DNA of 64,000 nt from Pollutiaquabacter aromativorans (GCA_049177215.1 CP185379.1:3596001-3660000), one strand, 5' to 3'. Positions 31,866 through 40,508 are shown, counted from the first letter of the stretch. Notes: generated by a model not told the origin, from the letters alone. Numbers and translations are program-made.

Positions 31866-32987
31866 ATGGACTTCGACTACGCCCTGTCCTTCCTGCTTGC
31901 CGCGCTGCTGTCGGCCGGGGTCATCCCCGGGATCGTCCGCTATGCGCACCGGCGCTCGCTGCTCGACCGTCCCGACGGCCGTAAGCAGCATGCCCGGGCC
32001 GTGCCCGCGTTGGGAGGAGTCGCGGTGTTTCTGGCAATCTCCGTCACGGCCAGCTTTTGGCTTGAAGGGACCTCCCTGGGCGAAGCGGTTTTTCTATTCC
32101 CCGCGCTCAGCATCCTCTTCGTCACCGGCATCGTGGATGATCTCTGTGAGCTGAGTCCGGGACGGAAGTTCCTCTTTCAATTCCTGGCAGCCGGCATCGT
32201 CTGTACGGGCGGCCTCCGCATCCGCACCGATTTCGGCCTGTTCGGCATCGGGGAACTGGATACGGTCAGTTCCTGCCTCGTCACGATTCTCTTCATCACC
32301 GCCATGACCAACGCCTACAACCTCGTCGACGGCGTCGACGGTTTGCTGGGCGGCATCGCGCTGATCGGCAGCGCGGGCCTGGGCTTCCTCTTTTTACAGG
32401 CCGGCGACGGTTTCCATGCCGCGCTCGCGTTCGCATTGGCCGGCGCGTTGGCGGGTTTTCTCCGATACAACTTCTATCCTGCGATATTATTCATGGGCGA
32501 TACCGGGTCCCTGCTCGTCGGCTTCCTGCTGGCGGCGCTGGGGATCCGGTTCTTTTCACTTCCGCTGGATCAGCTCGCGGAAGCGGGCGTGTCGCACGGT
32601 TTCACCGCCGTGGCCGGGCTGCTCTTCCTCCCTGTATTCGACGTCGCGCGAGTATTCATCATCCGGATGCTCAAGGGCAAGTCGCCTTTTCACGGCGATC
32701 GCCGCCACCTGCACCATGTGCTGTTGAAGAACGGACTCGGCGCTCCGTACGTCTGTCTCGCGGAATACGGCGCGACCCTGCTGTTCGGAATCCTCTCGAT
32801 CACCTGGCTGCAGCGGTTTTCCACCGCTTCGGCATTACTCCTCTTGTTTTCACTGGCCGTGATACTGGCGGAAGGGCTGACCATCGCATACCTGGTCCGT
32901 TCCCGTAAGAACCTGCGCGCGCGCGCCGAGCGATTCGGCGACCTCCGCCGCAGGAACCGCTTCGTCGCACGCCTGCTGCATTTCTGA
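31866..32987 (+). CDS. WecA/TagO-like undecaprenyl-phosphate sugar-1-phosphate transferase
   Basis: The product is 373 residues with about eleven membrane helices. It has all family marks: RKQHARAVPALGG, the Asp pair in GIVDDLCELSPG, the substrate motif NAYNLVDGVDGLLGG, the catalytic FMGDTGSLLVGF and the C-terminal His cluster DRRHLHHVLL. It transfers a HexNAc-1-phosphate from UDP-sugar to undecaprenyl phosphate on the cytosolic face, so it is the likely initiating enzyme for this polysaccharide. In most loci the initiating enzyme is near the start; here it is close to the end of unit 3. Confidence 0.93.
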   Translation: MDFDYALSFLLAALLSAGVIPGIVRYAHRRSLLDRPDGRKQHARAVPALGGVAVFLAISVTASFWLEGTSLGEAVFLFPALSILFVTGIVDDLCELSPGRKFLFQFLAAGIVCTGGLRIRTDFGLFGIGELDTVSSCLVTILFITAMTNAYNLVDGVDGLLGGIALIGSAGLGFLFLQAGDGFHAALAFALAGALAGFLRYNFYPAILFMGDTGSLLVGFLLAALGIRFFSLPLDQLAEAGVSHGFTAVAGLLFLPVFDVARVFIIRMLKGKSPFHGDRRHLHHVLLKNGLGAPYVCLAEYGATLLFGILSITWLQRFSTASALLLLFSLAVILAEGLTIAYLVRSRKNLRARAERFGDLRRRNRFVARLLHF

Positions 32988-32992
32988 TATTT

Positions 32993-33508
32993 ATGTCGCT
33001 GCCCTCCAACCGTTCCGTCCTGATCGTCGAAGACAACCGCTACTACGCGTCGATGATCGAGAACCATTTGCAACAATATCCCGGCTTCACGGTGACCGCG
33101 TTCGACAACGGGGATGCCGCCATGGAAGCCTACGATCGGGTGCGTCCCGATATCGTACTGCTCGACTATCACCTGAACGTCGAAGACGATACCGCGCCGA
33201 CCGGGTACGACTACCTCCAGCAGATCAAGGACCGCAACGCGGAACAGGCCGTGGTCATGCTGAGCAGCAACGACAACGTGAAGCAGGTCGTGGAACTGCT
33301 CAAGACGGGCGCCTACGATTACGTGCTCAAGGATGAATCCGCCTTCGAGCAACTCGACAAGGTGCTGATCAACCTGGAGGAAGTGCTGCGCATCCGCAAC
33401 GAAGTGAAAAGCCTCAAAACCATCCTGCGCCGGCAGAACCGCCGTTTCGCATGGACCCTGGCCGCCGTGGCGGTGATCGTCACCGCCTGCTTTGAGTGGC
33501 TGGACTGA
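32993..33508 (+). CDS. Response-regulator receiver protein with C-terminal transmembrane helix
   Basis: The product has 171 residues. The receiver domain (about 7-130) has the acidic pair in VLIVEDNRYY, phospho-acceptor Asp in IVLLDYHLN, Ser in VVMLSSND and Lys in DYVLKDES. An amphipathic helix (about 120-150, VLRIRNEVKSLKTILRRQNRR) leads to a terminal hydrophobic helix (AWTLAAVAVIVTACFEWL), suggesting a tail-anchored protein whose receiver faces the cytosol. There is no output domain. It closes unit 3, 5 bases after the WecA-like gene, and mirrors the receiver gene that opens unit 1. Confidence 0.87.
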   Translation: MSLPSNRSVLIVEDNRYYASMIENHLQQYPGFTVTAFDNGDAAMEAYDRVRPDIVLLDYHLNVEDDTAPTGYDYLQQIKDRNAEQAVVMLSSNDNVKQVVELLKTGAYDYVLKDESAFEQLDKVLINLEEVLRIRNEVKSLKTILRRQNRRFAWTLAAVAVIVTACFEWLD

Positions 33509-33539
33509 GGAGTTTTTATTGAAAGAAAGGCAAGTGCCA

Positions 33540-33600
33540 AGGTTCATTTGCCAGTAACTGGTAACTAGTAACTGGTAATTAGTGATTGGTAATTAGTATT
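33540..33600. repeat. GTAACTG/GTAATTA heptamer array
   Basis: About eight degenerate 7-bp units (AGTAACT, GGTAACT, GGTAATT) between the receiver gene and the convergent TfoX-like gene. No gene is seen in this gap. Confidence 0.8.
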
Positions 33601-33628
33601 TAGGAATTACCTCCTTCGGAAAACGCAT

Positions 33629-33973
33629 TTACTTTTTCTTCTTCGCCTTCTTTGCCACTTTGTTGTATTCCAAAGCCAGCTTGATCCAGTAATTCAGTTT
33701 GGGTTTTGACGTGAGGGTGTTCGCATCGACAAAGATGAAACCTTTCATGACCTTGCCGGTGAAATCCATCGGAGCGGCGCCTTCCTGGTCAAGGGCTTCT
33801 TCGTAGCGCCCCGGATCCAGCCGGACCATCATGCGGTCCTGTTCGACGCCAATGCACATCTTGTCGTTGACCATAAAGCACAATCCGCCAAACATCTTCT
33901 TTTCTTTGATCTTTCGACCGCTTTCCGCCAGAATTGCCCGGGCGCGGTCAGCGAGTTTTTCGTTGTAAGGCAT
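33629..33973 (-). CDS. TfoX/Sxy N-terminal-domain protein
   Basis: The product has 114 residues and matches the stand-alone TfoX_N domain: a start helix (YNEKLADRARAILA), the signature KKMFGGLCFMVNDKMCIGV, RLDPGRYEEAL and FVDANTL, then a Lys-rich tail. In gamma-proteobacteria TfoX/Sxy regulates competence; these short Bacteroidota forms lack the C-terminal domain and their role is not known. It is transcribed opposite to the polysaccharide locus, which it meets tail to tail. Confidence 0.9.
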   Translation of the reverse strand: MPYNEKLADRARAILAESGRKIKEKKMFGGLCFMVNDKMCIGVEQDRMMVRLDPGRYEEALDQEGAAPMDFTGKVMKGFIFVDANTLTSKPKLNYWIKLALEYNKVAKKAKKKK

Positions 33974-34044
33974 CGTGGTGGGATAGGTTGAAAAACATTG
34001 TTATGTTACCGGGAAGTTAGGATATTTCTGCCAATACAGATTCA

Positions 34045-35562
34045 ATGTCTCTTCTTCTAATGGTAGCCAATCGAAAGGAATTTTTCCTTAACACAAGATT
34101 CATGGGTTTGGACTATCGGGTCCTGCTCGTAGTAATCGTCTGTACTAGTTTTTTACTCCTTTCACCATGGGGAAGCCCTATTCTTAATTCAGACGGAGCC
34201 ATTGAGGTGCTGATGGCATTTTGGTATCGTTTACCTGATGATGTTTATTACTGGGGACAAGATCGGGGCGGTTCGCTGTTACCCTTGTTATCCGCTTTGC
34301 CCGTTCGTTTGTTGAATTCAGATCCCTTGCTTACCATAAGTGTAGTACGCTACCTGATCATGGTCGCAGGTATGCTGGGTTATTTCACGATCATTCGTTT
34401 GCCGTTCTGCCGCTTGTGTTTTGCGATTGCGTTTTTCTTACCGGCTTTCCCTTTTAGTGATATTCCCTGGTACACGATCGGAATTGAATATAGTTTACTG
34501 GGGATCCTCGTTGGACTCTCCGCTCGAATTTTAGATAGTTCAAATAAACCGGAACAGTCTTACCCCATTTTTTCACATGGTGTTTTTATTCTGGTATCAG
34601 TTGTCGCCGTTTGGGTTTCGGATTCTGCACTGATGACAACCGTATTGCTTGCCGCTTTCCTTGTCTGGAAGTTGTGGCCGGCAAAGAAGCACCGAAACAA
34701 TTTCATGCTGCTTCAATCAGTAGCACTGGCAATGACATTATTGGTTTGGGCATGGTTAAAGTCCATGGCGCCGATCAAGACCGATTCCTATTCCAATTTG
34801 CATGGTATAGAATCTGCAGGACAATCCCTTCATCAACTTGTACATTCTGTTATTGATTACCTGGCATTTCGAATCGGAGATCATATAGTCAGTATAGGCG
34901 CATGGTGTATGGTAATGACAATTGCAGCCACCACATTGCTCAGGATTTCCATTGGAGTGCGGGGGGGGGGTAAAAAACCTTATCATGTTTTCTTTTTCCT
35001 GAATGCTTTTTCACTACTGATCATGTTGCAATTCTCGACCTGGGTATCTCTTAATGGTATGGGTCGTAGATATTTTATTGGAGTATATGTCTCGCTGGTT
35101 ATTGCATTGCTGCTTTGGTTGCAGGAGATGTCAGAAGTAAAACCACGCTTTTTACCTGCTGTGGCCCGGTCGTTAATAGGGACAGCTTTGATGGGTGTAT
35201 TCACAACCCTTTACCATTTCGCCAGGCATGATCCCGGAAATCTGACCTCGGTTCGAAGTCGTATCTCCGCTTTGCCAAAGGATATTGGAATTATCGGCAA
35301 CTACTGGAATTCCTACATATTATCCATTCAACATCCCGGTCGGGTCATTGCAACGCCTCATGAACGGGATGTGGTGCGGAACCCTTTGCTGGTGCAGGAA
35401 GTCTTCAGGCAACCGCGTCTATTTCTGGTGCGGGATCAATGGATGGAATCCTTTCCGGATTCGATTTGGCAGTTCGGGAGAAGGCTGGAACGAATAGGGA
35501 ACGAGCGATTCATGGCGGGTTCCTATTTCTGTGAGTACCGAATTGCGGTAGCGAATGAGTAA
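34045..35562 (+). CDS. Polytopic membrane protein, GT-C-like, with G10 tract
   Basis: This product of 505 residues has about eleven hydrophobic segments and a soluble C-terminal tail. An acidic first-loop motif (ILNSDGAIEVLMAFWY) followed by YYWGQDRGGSLLPLL resembles GT-C glycosyltransferases, but no exact family is recognised. The gene is clearly more AT-rich than its neighbours, suggesting later acquisition. A run of ten G (34961-34970) encodes part of RGGGKK in a cytosolic or loop segment between helices; a change of one base would cut the protein at about 60% of its length. It lies ten bases before purD, on the same strand. Confidence 0.65.
   Translation: MSLLLMVANRKEFFLNTRFMGLDYRVLLVVIVCTSFLLLSPWGSPILNSDGAIEVLMAFWYRLPDDVYYWGQDRGGSLLPLLSALPVRLLNSDPLLTISVVRYLIMVAGMLGYFTIIRLPFCRLCFAIAFFLPAFPFSDIPWYTIGIEYSLLGILVGLSARILDSSNKPEQSYPIFSHGVFILVSVVAVWVSDSALMTTVLLAAFLVWKLWPAKKHRNNFMLLQSVALAMTLLVWAWLKSMAPIKTDSYSNLHGIESAGQSLHQLVHSVIDYLAFRIGDHIVSIGAWCMVMTIAATTLLRISIGVRGGGKKPYHVFFFLNAFSLLIMLQFSTWVSLNGMGRRYFIGVYVSLVIALLLWLQEMSEVKPRFLPAVARSLIGTALMGVFTTLYHFARHDPGNLTSVRSRISALPKDIGIIGNYWNSYILSIQHPGRVIATPHERDVVRNPLLVQEVFRQPRLFLVRDQWMESFPDSIWQFGRRLERIGNERFMAGSYFCEYRIAVANE
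34961..34970 (+). repeat. Homopolymeric G10 tract inside a coding region
   Basis: Ten consecutive G residues at about codon 306 of the membrane protein gene, followed by TAAAAAA. Tracts of this length commonly slip during replication, so it is a candidate phase-variation switch. Confidence 0.8.
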
Positions 35563-35571
35563 TTTCGCCCC

Positions 35572-36849
35572 ATGAACATCCTTCTTCTTGGATCCGGCGG
35601 TCGGGAGCATGCGTTGGCGTGGAAGCTGGCGCAGAGTTCGCGCTGCGACCGCTTATTTATCGCACCGGGAAATGCCGGTACGGCGCTGGTCGGCAGTAAT
35701 GTGGCACTTTCCATTACCGACTTCGCCGCTATCGGACGCCTGGTGAAGGAACAACAGATCGGATTGGTGGTCGTCGGGCCGGAGGAGCCGCTGGTGAAGG
35801 GTATCCGGGATCATTTCGAATCCGATGCTTCGCTGCGTTCGGTGCCGATGATCGGTCCCTCGCAACTGGGCGCACAACTCGAGGGGAGTAAGGATTTTTC
35901 CAAGGCGTTCCTGACCCGGCACAACATACCGACCGCGCGCTACAAGACTTTTACAGCCGATAATCTCGAGGACGGATATGCGTTCATCGATGCGTTGAAG
36001 CCGCCCTATGTTTTAAAGGCCGATGGGCTTGCTGCAGGAAAAGGTGTCGTGATCCTGGATCAGGCCGCCGCCGCCAAGGCGGAATTGAAGGAGATGATCC
36101 TCGGTAAGAAATTCGGAGCGGCGAGTGCACAGGTGGTCATTGAGGAGTTTTTGCATGGCATCGAGTTGTCGGTTTTCGTGCTGACCGATGGAACCTCTTA
36201 CCGCCTGTTGCCGGAAGCCAAAGATTATAAACGTATCGGTGACCGGGACACCGGCCCCAATACCGGTGGCATGGGGGCCGTGAGTCCGGTGCCGTTCGCG
36301 ACGAAGGAATTTCTGCAAAAAGTGGAAGAGCGGATCGTGATCCCGACCGTGCGCGGATTGGCGGCGGACAGCATCCGGTACAACGGCTTTCTCTTCATCG
36401 GACTGATGAACGTCGGCGGCGATCCTTACGTGATCGAGTACAATGTCCGAATGGGCGACCCGGAAACGGAAGCGGTGATCCCGCGCATCCAGGGCGACCT
36501 GTTGGAATTGTTACTCGCCACCGGCGAAGGGCGCCTGGGTGAAGTCCCGCTCACGATCGACCCGCGAACGGCCGTTACCCTGGTGCTGGTCAGTGGTGGC
36601 TATCCAAACGATTACAAGAAAGGACTGCTGGTCAGCGGACTTGGTAACGATGGCGACAGTCTGGTGTTCCATGCCGGCACATCGACGAATGCCGCCGGTG
36701 AAGTCGTTACGAACGGCGGCCGCGTATTCGCCATCACTTCCTTCGGCACAGATATTTCATCTGCGCGGGCATTGTCCTACGCGGCAGCAGAGAAGATCGG
36801 GTACGAAGGCAAGTACCACCGAAGTGATATCGGTTTGGATCTGATTTGA
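35572..36849 (+). CDS. purD: Phosphoribosylamine-glycine ligase (GAR synthetase)
   Basis: The product has 425 residues, the usual length. This ATP-grasp enzyme joins glycine to phosphoribosylamine in the second step of purine synthesis. N-domain ILLLGSGGREHALAWKL, ATP-grasp motifs PPYVLKADGLAAGKGVVI and EEFLHGIELSVF, the signature RIGDRDTGPNTGGMGAVSP, metal site EYNVRMGDPETEAVIPR and C-domain TLVLVSGGYP are all present. The start is ATG 35572, right after a TAATTTCG box and CCCC. A strong bidirectional terminator follows. Confidence 0.97.
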   Translation: MNILLLGSGGREHALAWKLAQSSRCDRLFIAPGNAGTALVGSNVALSITDFAAIGRLVKEQQIGLVVVGPEEPLVKGIRDHFESDASLRSVPMIGPSQLGAQLEGSKDFSKAFLTRHNIPTARYKTFTADNLEDGYAFIDALKPPYVLKADGLAAGKGVVILDQAAAAKAELKEMILGKKFGAASAQVVIEEFLHGIELSVFVLTDGTSYRLLPEAKDYKRIGDRDTGPNTGGMGAVSPVPFATKEFLQKVEERIVIPTVRGLAADSIRYNGFLFIGLMNVGGDPYVIEYNVRMGDPETEAVIPRIQGDLLELLLATGEGRLGEVPLTIDPRTAVTLVLVSGGYPNDYKKGLLVSGLGNDGDSLVFHAGTSTNAAGEVVTNGGRVFAITSFGTDISSARALSYAAAEKIGYEGKYHRSDIGLDLI

Positions 36850-36882
36850 AATAACGTTTCGGCCCTTCTTGAGCACATTCCA

Positions 36883-36946
36883 CATGAAACGTTTGAACGT
36901 TAAAACGTTTGAACGTTGTAACGTTAGAACGTTATCACGTTCCAAC
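36883..36946. repeat. AACGTT-type 8-mer array
   Basis: About seven degenerate 8-bp units (GAACGTTA, AAACGTTT, TAACGTTA, TCACGTTC) between purD and its terminator. The period is 8 here rather than 7. Confidence 0.75.
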
Positions 36947-36991
36947 GAAAAAGAAAAAGCCATCCGCACTGCGAATGGCTTTTTCTTTTTA
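36947..36991. terminator. Bidirectional terminator between purD and the convergent small gene
   Basis: AAAGAAAAAGCCAT-CGC pairs with GCG-ATGGCTTTTTCTTT around a short loop, with A and T tracts on both sides. Confidence 0.9.
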
Positions 36992-37006
36992 TCGGGAACG
37001 ATGGGA

Positions 37007-37189
37007 TCAATCCATCTGTTCGGGGGCGGATTTGTATTTGTTCTGGAACCACATCCAGCTAAAGAAGGCGATGAAGCCGATGGCGATGAGTACCTTGTTG
37101 AAGAAGGTTCCGATCGGAGGAACGAAGGTGAAGACGCCGGTGAAGAAGCTGCCGATGAAATTCCAGAAGGCGGTCCAGAAAGCTACCAT
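37007..37189 (-). CDS. Small membrane protein, 60 residues (DUF6341-like candidate)
   Basis: The protein begins MVAFWTAFWNFIGSFFTGVF and has one clear membrane helix (about 29-46, VLIAIGFIAFFSWMWFQ) followed by a short charged tail (NKYKSAPEQMD). Its place between purD and a DUF6427-type gene, on the opposite strand, recalls the purD-DUF6341-DUF6427 order seen in flavobacteria. The family assignment rests on that order and a loose resemblance. The frame is open further upstream, but ATG 37189 gives the only sensible protein. Confidence 0.65.
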   Translation of the reverse strand: MVAFWTAFWNFIGSFFTGVFTFVPPIGTFFNKVLIAIGFIAFFSWMWFQNKYKSAPEQMD

Positions 37190-37265
37190 AGTGTTCGTGT
37201 TTACGCGGCAAATATAGAAAGGATTCCGGGCTATCCGCAAGCCGAAAAAAGCTACTTTTAGAGCG

Positions 37266-38243
37266 ATGATCCGCTTTTTCCGATCCCCGCAGCCTGCCGC
37301 GCTGATCGTCGTCCCGCTGATCGTGCTGCTCCTGTGGGGGCAACGTTTTTTCGACCTGCCTTTCGCCCCGGCGGAGGCCGGCGGACCTCTTTGGGCCTTG
37401 TTTGTCAGCTTGTTAGGCGGTTTGCCGGGATTTGTCCGGTTCATCCTGGCCGTGGGTACATTGTCCCTTTCGGCGATCTACTTCAACCTCATGGTCAACC
37501 GCCATGAGGTCCTGTACAAGAACTCCTACCTGCCTTCCCTGTTTTACGCGCTGTTGTCGTCGGCTTCGGTTGAGTTGCTGACGTTTCATCCGATCCACCT
37601 GGTCAACCTGGTGTTGCTGCGGGTGCTCGATAAAACCCTTGACCTGTACAAGAACGAACGACCCGTGCGGGGCTTGTTCGACGGCGGTTTTCTATGCGGA
37701 CTGACCGGCTTGCTCTATCCGCCGGCCGGACTGCTGGTGTTGTTGACGCTGCTGGGGATCTTGTTGCTGCGTCCGTTCAACATCCGCGAACTGCTGATCC
37801 ACCTGGTCGGACTCGCGCTGCCGTATTACTTCCTGACCGTACTCGCTTTCTGGAACGGCAATCTGGTAGCCTCCTGGACCCGATTGCTTGAACCCTTCCG
37901 GTCACCGGCCTGGATTCCCGGCATACGAATGGAAGAAGCACACCAGGTGCTCGGTGCAGTGACGGGCTTCCTGCTGCTCCTGGCGCTGCTGAAACTGCGC
38001 GCCAACTATTACAAGAACACGATCCGTACACGAACGTATCAGCAGATCCTGTTGCTGATTCTGCTCTCCGGCATCGGTTCGCTCTTCTTTGCCGGAAGTA
38101 TCGGTTGGGCCCAATTGCAACTCTTCACCCTGCCGGCAGCCTTGTTACTGGCCTACTACTTCGTTTCTGCAAAGAAAAGAATGTGGTTCTTCGAGACGAT
38201 GGTGTGGGTGTTGATTGGGGTGATTGTTTGGAATCACCTTTAG
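37266..38243 (+). CDS. DUF6427-like integral membrane protein
   Basis: The product has 325 residues with about ten hydrophobic segments. It begins MIRFFRSPQPAALIVVPLIVLLLW and contains FNLMVNRHEVLYKNSYLPSLFYALL, the pattern of the DUF6427 family of Bacteroidota. No catalytic motif is seen and the function is unknown. It starts 76 bases from the small minus-strand gene, so the two are divergently expressed from a short shared gap. Confidence 0.75.
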   Translation: MIRFFRSPQPAALIVVPLIVLLLWGQRFFDLPFAPAEAGGPLWALFVSLLGGLPGFVRFILAVGTLSLSAIYFNLMVNRHEVLYKNSYLPSLFYALLSSASVELLTFHPIHLVNLVLLRVLDKTLDLYKNERPVRGLFDGGFLCGLTGLLYPPAGLLVLLTLLGILLLRPFNIRELLIHLVGLALPYYFLTVLAFWNGNLVASWTRLLEPFRSPAWIPGIRMEEAHQVLGAVTGFLLLLALLKLRANYYKNTIRTRTYQQILLLILLSGIGSLFFAGSIGWAQLQLFTLPAALLLAYYFVSAKKRMWFFETMVWVLIGVIVWNHL

Positions 38244-38395
38244 GGTTGATGGTTTCCAGTTTCCGGTTACGAGTTTCGGGTTTGTTGAAGGTTGAAAGTT
38301 TATTTCAGCCTCATTTCCTCGTCTCTTTCGCCTCGTCCCTCTTTTTGACTTGAAACCCGAAACCCGAAACTCGAAACCGGAAACAATGAACGGAT
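38244..38395. repeat. Intergenic heptamer arrays (TTTCGGG, CCTCGTC, GAAACCC)
   Basis: Short tracts of GAGTTTCGGG, TTGAAGG, CCTCGTC and GAAACCCGAAACCCGAAAC lie between the DUF6427-like gene and the convergent ybeY gene. No gene is seen. Confidence 0.75.
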
Positions 38396-38400
38396 TGACT

Positions 38401-38823
38401 TCACCTTTTCGCTAACCAATATTCCTCCCGCCCCCTCATCTTCGCTTTTTCTGCTTCGGTCTTGTCGCGGTAGCCGCAGAGGTGGAGGATGCCGTGGATC
38501 ATGACGCGGTGGAGCTCGTCGGTGAAGGTGCTGCCGTAGGTCTTGGCGTTGATTTTGACGCGATCGATCGAGATGAAAATGTCGCCGCCGATGATGTTTG
38601 GTCCGGGCGAATTGTCGAAGGTGATGATGTCGGTATTGTAATCGTGTTGCAGGTATTGCTTGTTCATCTTGCGCAGGTAGCGATCGCTGCAGAAAATGTA
38701 ATTGATCTCCGCGACCCGATGGTCTTCCGCTTTAGCGGCCTTCTGGATCCACTTACGCAGTTCGTAGGCGCCCCGGAAGACGAAGCGCACATCTTCTTTG
38801 AAGAACAGGATGGTGGCTGACAT
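38401..38823 (-). CDS. ybeY: Endoribonuclease YbeY (16S rRNA maturation)
   Basis: The product has 140 residues, normal for the family. It is a metal-dependent RNase that helps 16S rRNA 3' end maturation and ribosome quality control. Visible marks are SDRYLRKMNKQYLQHDYNTDIITF, GGDIFISIDR and the zinc site HGILHLCGYRDKTEAE. The third His of the usual HGxLHLxGYDH motif is replaced, so the site reads HxxxH plus Asp, which is common in Bacteroidota. The start ATG 38823 has TACCTTTC four bases upstream on its own strand, overlapping the promoter region of the divergent gene. Confidence 0.95.
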   Translation of the reverse strand: MSATILFFKEDVRFVFRGAYELRKWIQKAAKAEDHRVAEINYIFCSDRYLRKMNKQYLQHDYNTDIITFDNSPGPNIIGGDIFISIDRVKINAKTYGSTFTDELHRVMIHGILHLCGYRDKTEAEKAKMRGREEYWLAKR

Positions 38824-38860
38824 ACATCGAAAGGTACGAATCGGGTCGTATCTTTCGACT

Positions 38861-39784
38861 ATGCTATGCCGGATAAAAGTTGCGTTGCTGGGAAGCCTGT
38901 TGAGCTGGTCCTGTCTTGCACATGCGCAGGACGATATGGGCTGGTGGAACGAGCGTCATCAGTGGGATGGTGTTTCGCCCTGGGTCAACTACCTGACATT
39001 GTCGCCGAAGTTTATGGGCCCGAACGCGCTGCCGGTGCCCGAGATCCGCAGCGGAATGTTGCGCAATAACCCGGAAGTGGAAACGCGTTTCGGCGGGTAC
39101 GGCAGTCGGGGCGACAATACCTTTGATACGTATGGCCGCGTGAACGTACCCTTGTGCAACGGGCGTGTCGCGCTGGAAGGCTGGGTCACCGCGCTGGAAT
39201 ATTTCGAGACCGATACGACCACCCGCGACCTGCGCGCGGCGCGCACGCGATCCGGAAAAGGAACCGCCGGTGGTGATATCCACTTCAGCACGCAGGTGCA
39301 ACTGGTGAAAGACAAAGCCCACTGGCCCGATCTGCTGTTGGAACTGACGATGCGAACCGCTTCCGGCACCCGACTGCGCGACGCGCGCTATACCGATGCA
39401 TCCGGCTATTGGTTCACGCTCTCGGCGGGAAAGGAAAAAAAGGCCGGCGGTAAGTTGATCACCGCGTTCCGTCCGTATGCGCTACTCGGATTCTACTCGT
39501 ACCAAACCCACGATCCCTTCCAACCGCAAAACGATTGCTTTCTCTACGGAGCAGGACTTGATCTTACGACCGATTGCTTTATCTGGTCCAACCAGGTCGG
39601 CGGTTACTCGGGTTATTTAAAGAACGGCGATCAGCCGATGGTAGTTCGTTCCATCGTCCGCTTCCACAGCAAGATCGCCGACGTCGTCTTTCGCTTGCAA
39701 GCGGGCCTGCACGATTTCGAATACCGATCGTTGCATTGCGGGTTTGTGTGGAATCTGGCGAATTTCAGGAAGAGGTTGGTGTGA
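38861..39784 (+). CDS. Exported protein of unknown function, probable outer-membrane beta-barrel
   Basis: The 307-residue product has a signal peptide (RIKVALLGSLLSWSCLAHAQ) with cleavage likely after AHAQ. The mature part starts DDMGWWNERHQWDG and has alternating beta-strand-like segments through to the C-terminus (AGLHDFEYRSLHCGFVWNLANF), suggesting a small beta-barrel. No family is recognised. ATG 38861 is chosen since the signal peptide starts there; a longer frame begins at 38798, inside the ybeY start region. TATCTTTC lies three bases upstream of this ATG, on a promoter segment shared with divergent ybeY. Confidence 0.7.
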   Translation: MLCRIKVALLGSLLSWSCLAHAQDDMGWWNERHQWDGVSPWVNYLTLSPKFMGPNALPVPEIRSGMLRNNPEVETRFGGYGSRGDNTFDTYGRVNVPLCNGRVALEGWVTALEYFETDTTTRDLRAARTRSGKGTAGGDIHFSTQVQLVKDKAHWPDLLLELTMRTASGTRLRDARYTDASGYWFTLSAGKEKKAGGKLITAFRPYALLGFYSYQTHDPFQPQNDCFLYGAGLDLTTDCFIWSNQVGGYSGYLKNGDQPMVVRSIVRFHSKIADVVFRLQAGLHDFEYRSLHCGFVWNLANFRKRLV

Positions 39785-40445
39785 GGGGGCAGTGAACAGT
39801 GAACAGTGAACAGTAAACAGTGAACAGCGAATAGCCAATAGCGAACAGCGAATAGTTTTTTAGTGAGTAGTGAATAGCAAACAGCGAATAGCCAATAGCG
39901 AATCTTGCCTGCCGAAGTATTAGCCTAGGTGGGAGCGAATAGATTTTTAGCAGCTGCAAGTCGCATCGATGGCCCCGGAGGGGTCACGGTATCCTAGCAA
40001 ATGTCCAAATCATTTCACGGCCCCGTAGGGGTCGCGGAAACGGAACATCAGGAATGCGGCCCGCGATGTTAGCAGTAAGGTCCCCGTTGAGGCGAAGCCA
40101 GATCGTTCCAGGCTAGCCCCGGGAGAACGAGGCGCGCTGACAACATTCAACATGGTAGATGAGTTGATGCGACGAGTGAACACGGGACGGGAGGTGAGGA
40201 GAGCGATTGCGGTGTGCTCCTGGTTTAGTGAACAGTAAATAGCGAATAGCCAATAGCGAATAGCGAATAGTTTTTTGGTGAACAGTGAACAGTAAACAGT
40301 GAATCCTGCCCGCTGGAGCTTTAGCGAAGGTGGAAGCGAACAGCGAATAGTATACAGTAGCACCCGCAGCATAAGTCTACCGCTTTTCCTCGGTCTCGGT
40401 CTCGTCCCTCGTCCCAGGTCCCTCGTCCCTCGCCCCACGTCCCTA
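39785..40445. repeat. Intergenic repeat block with heptamer arrays, palindromes and element C
   Basis: No gene is supported. AGTGAAC/AGCGAAT heptamers (about 39789-39950) contain a palindrome variant at about 39904. Two copies of GGCCCCGKAGGGGTC lie at about 39971 and 40020. Then come element C (40104-40220), a second AGTGAAC/AGCGAAT array (about 40225-40350) with a palindrome variant at about 40308, and a CCTCGTC array (about 40385-40445). Confidence 0.82.
40104..40220 (+). repeat. ~107-bp dispersed element, copy C (diverged centre)
   Basis: It shares GGCTAGCCCCGGG at the start, GACGAGTGAACACGGGAC in the right part and TGCTCC at the end with copies A and B. The distance from CTAGCC to GCTCC is 107 to 108 bases in all three, although the centre has drifted. 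Confidence 0.7.
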
Positions 40446-40485
40446 AAAAAAAAGAGCCGCACCACCGCGACTCTTTTTCAATGCT
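40446..40485. terminator. Bidirectional terminator downstream of the anti-sigma-type gene
   Basis: AAAAAGAGCCGC pairs with GCGACTCTTTTT (one mismatch) around a short loop. On the minus strand it ends in a T-rich run just after the stop of the kinase-like gene. Confidence 0.8.
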
Positions 40486-40508
40486 AGTCTAACCAAACTA
40501 TCTTATAA

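Noticed and set aside
36869..37261. Plus-strand open frame opposite the small membrane protein
   Set aside because: It runs through the 8-mer array and the terminator, is highly acidic without domains, and conflicts with the better minus-strand gene.
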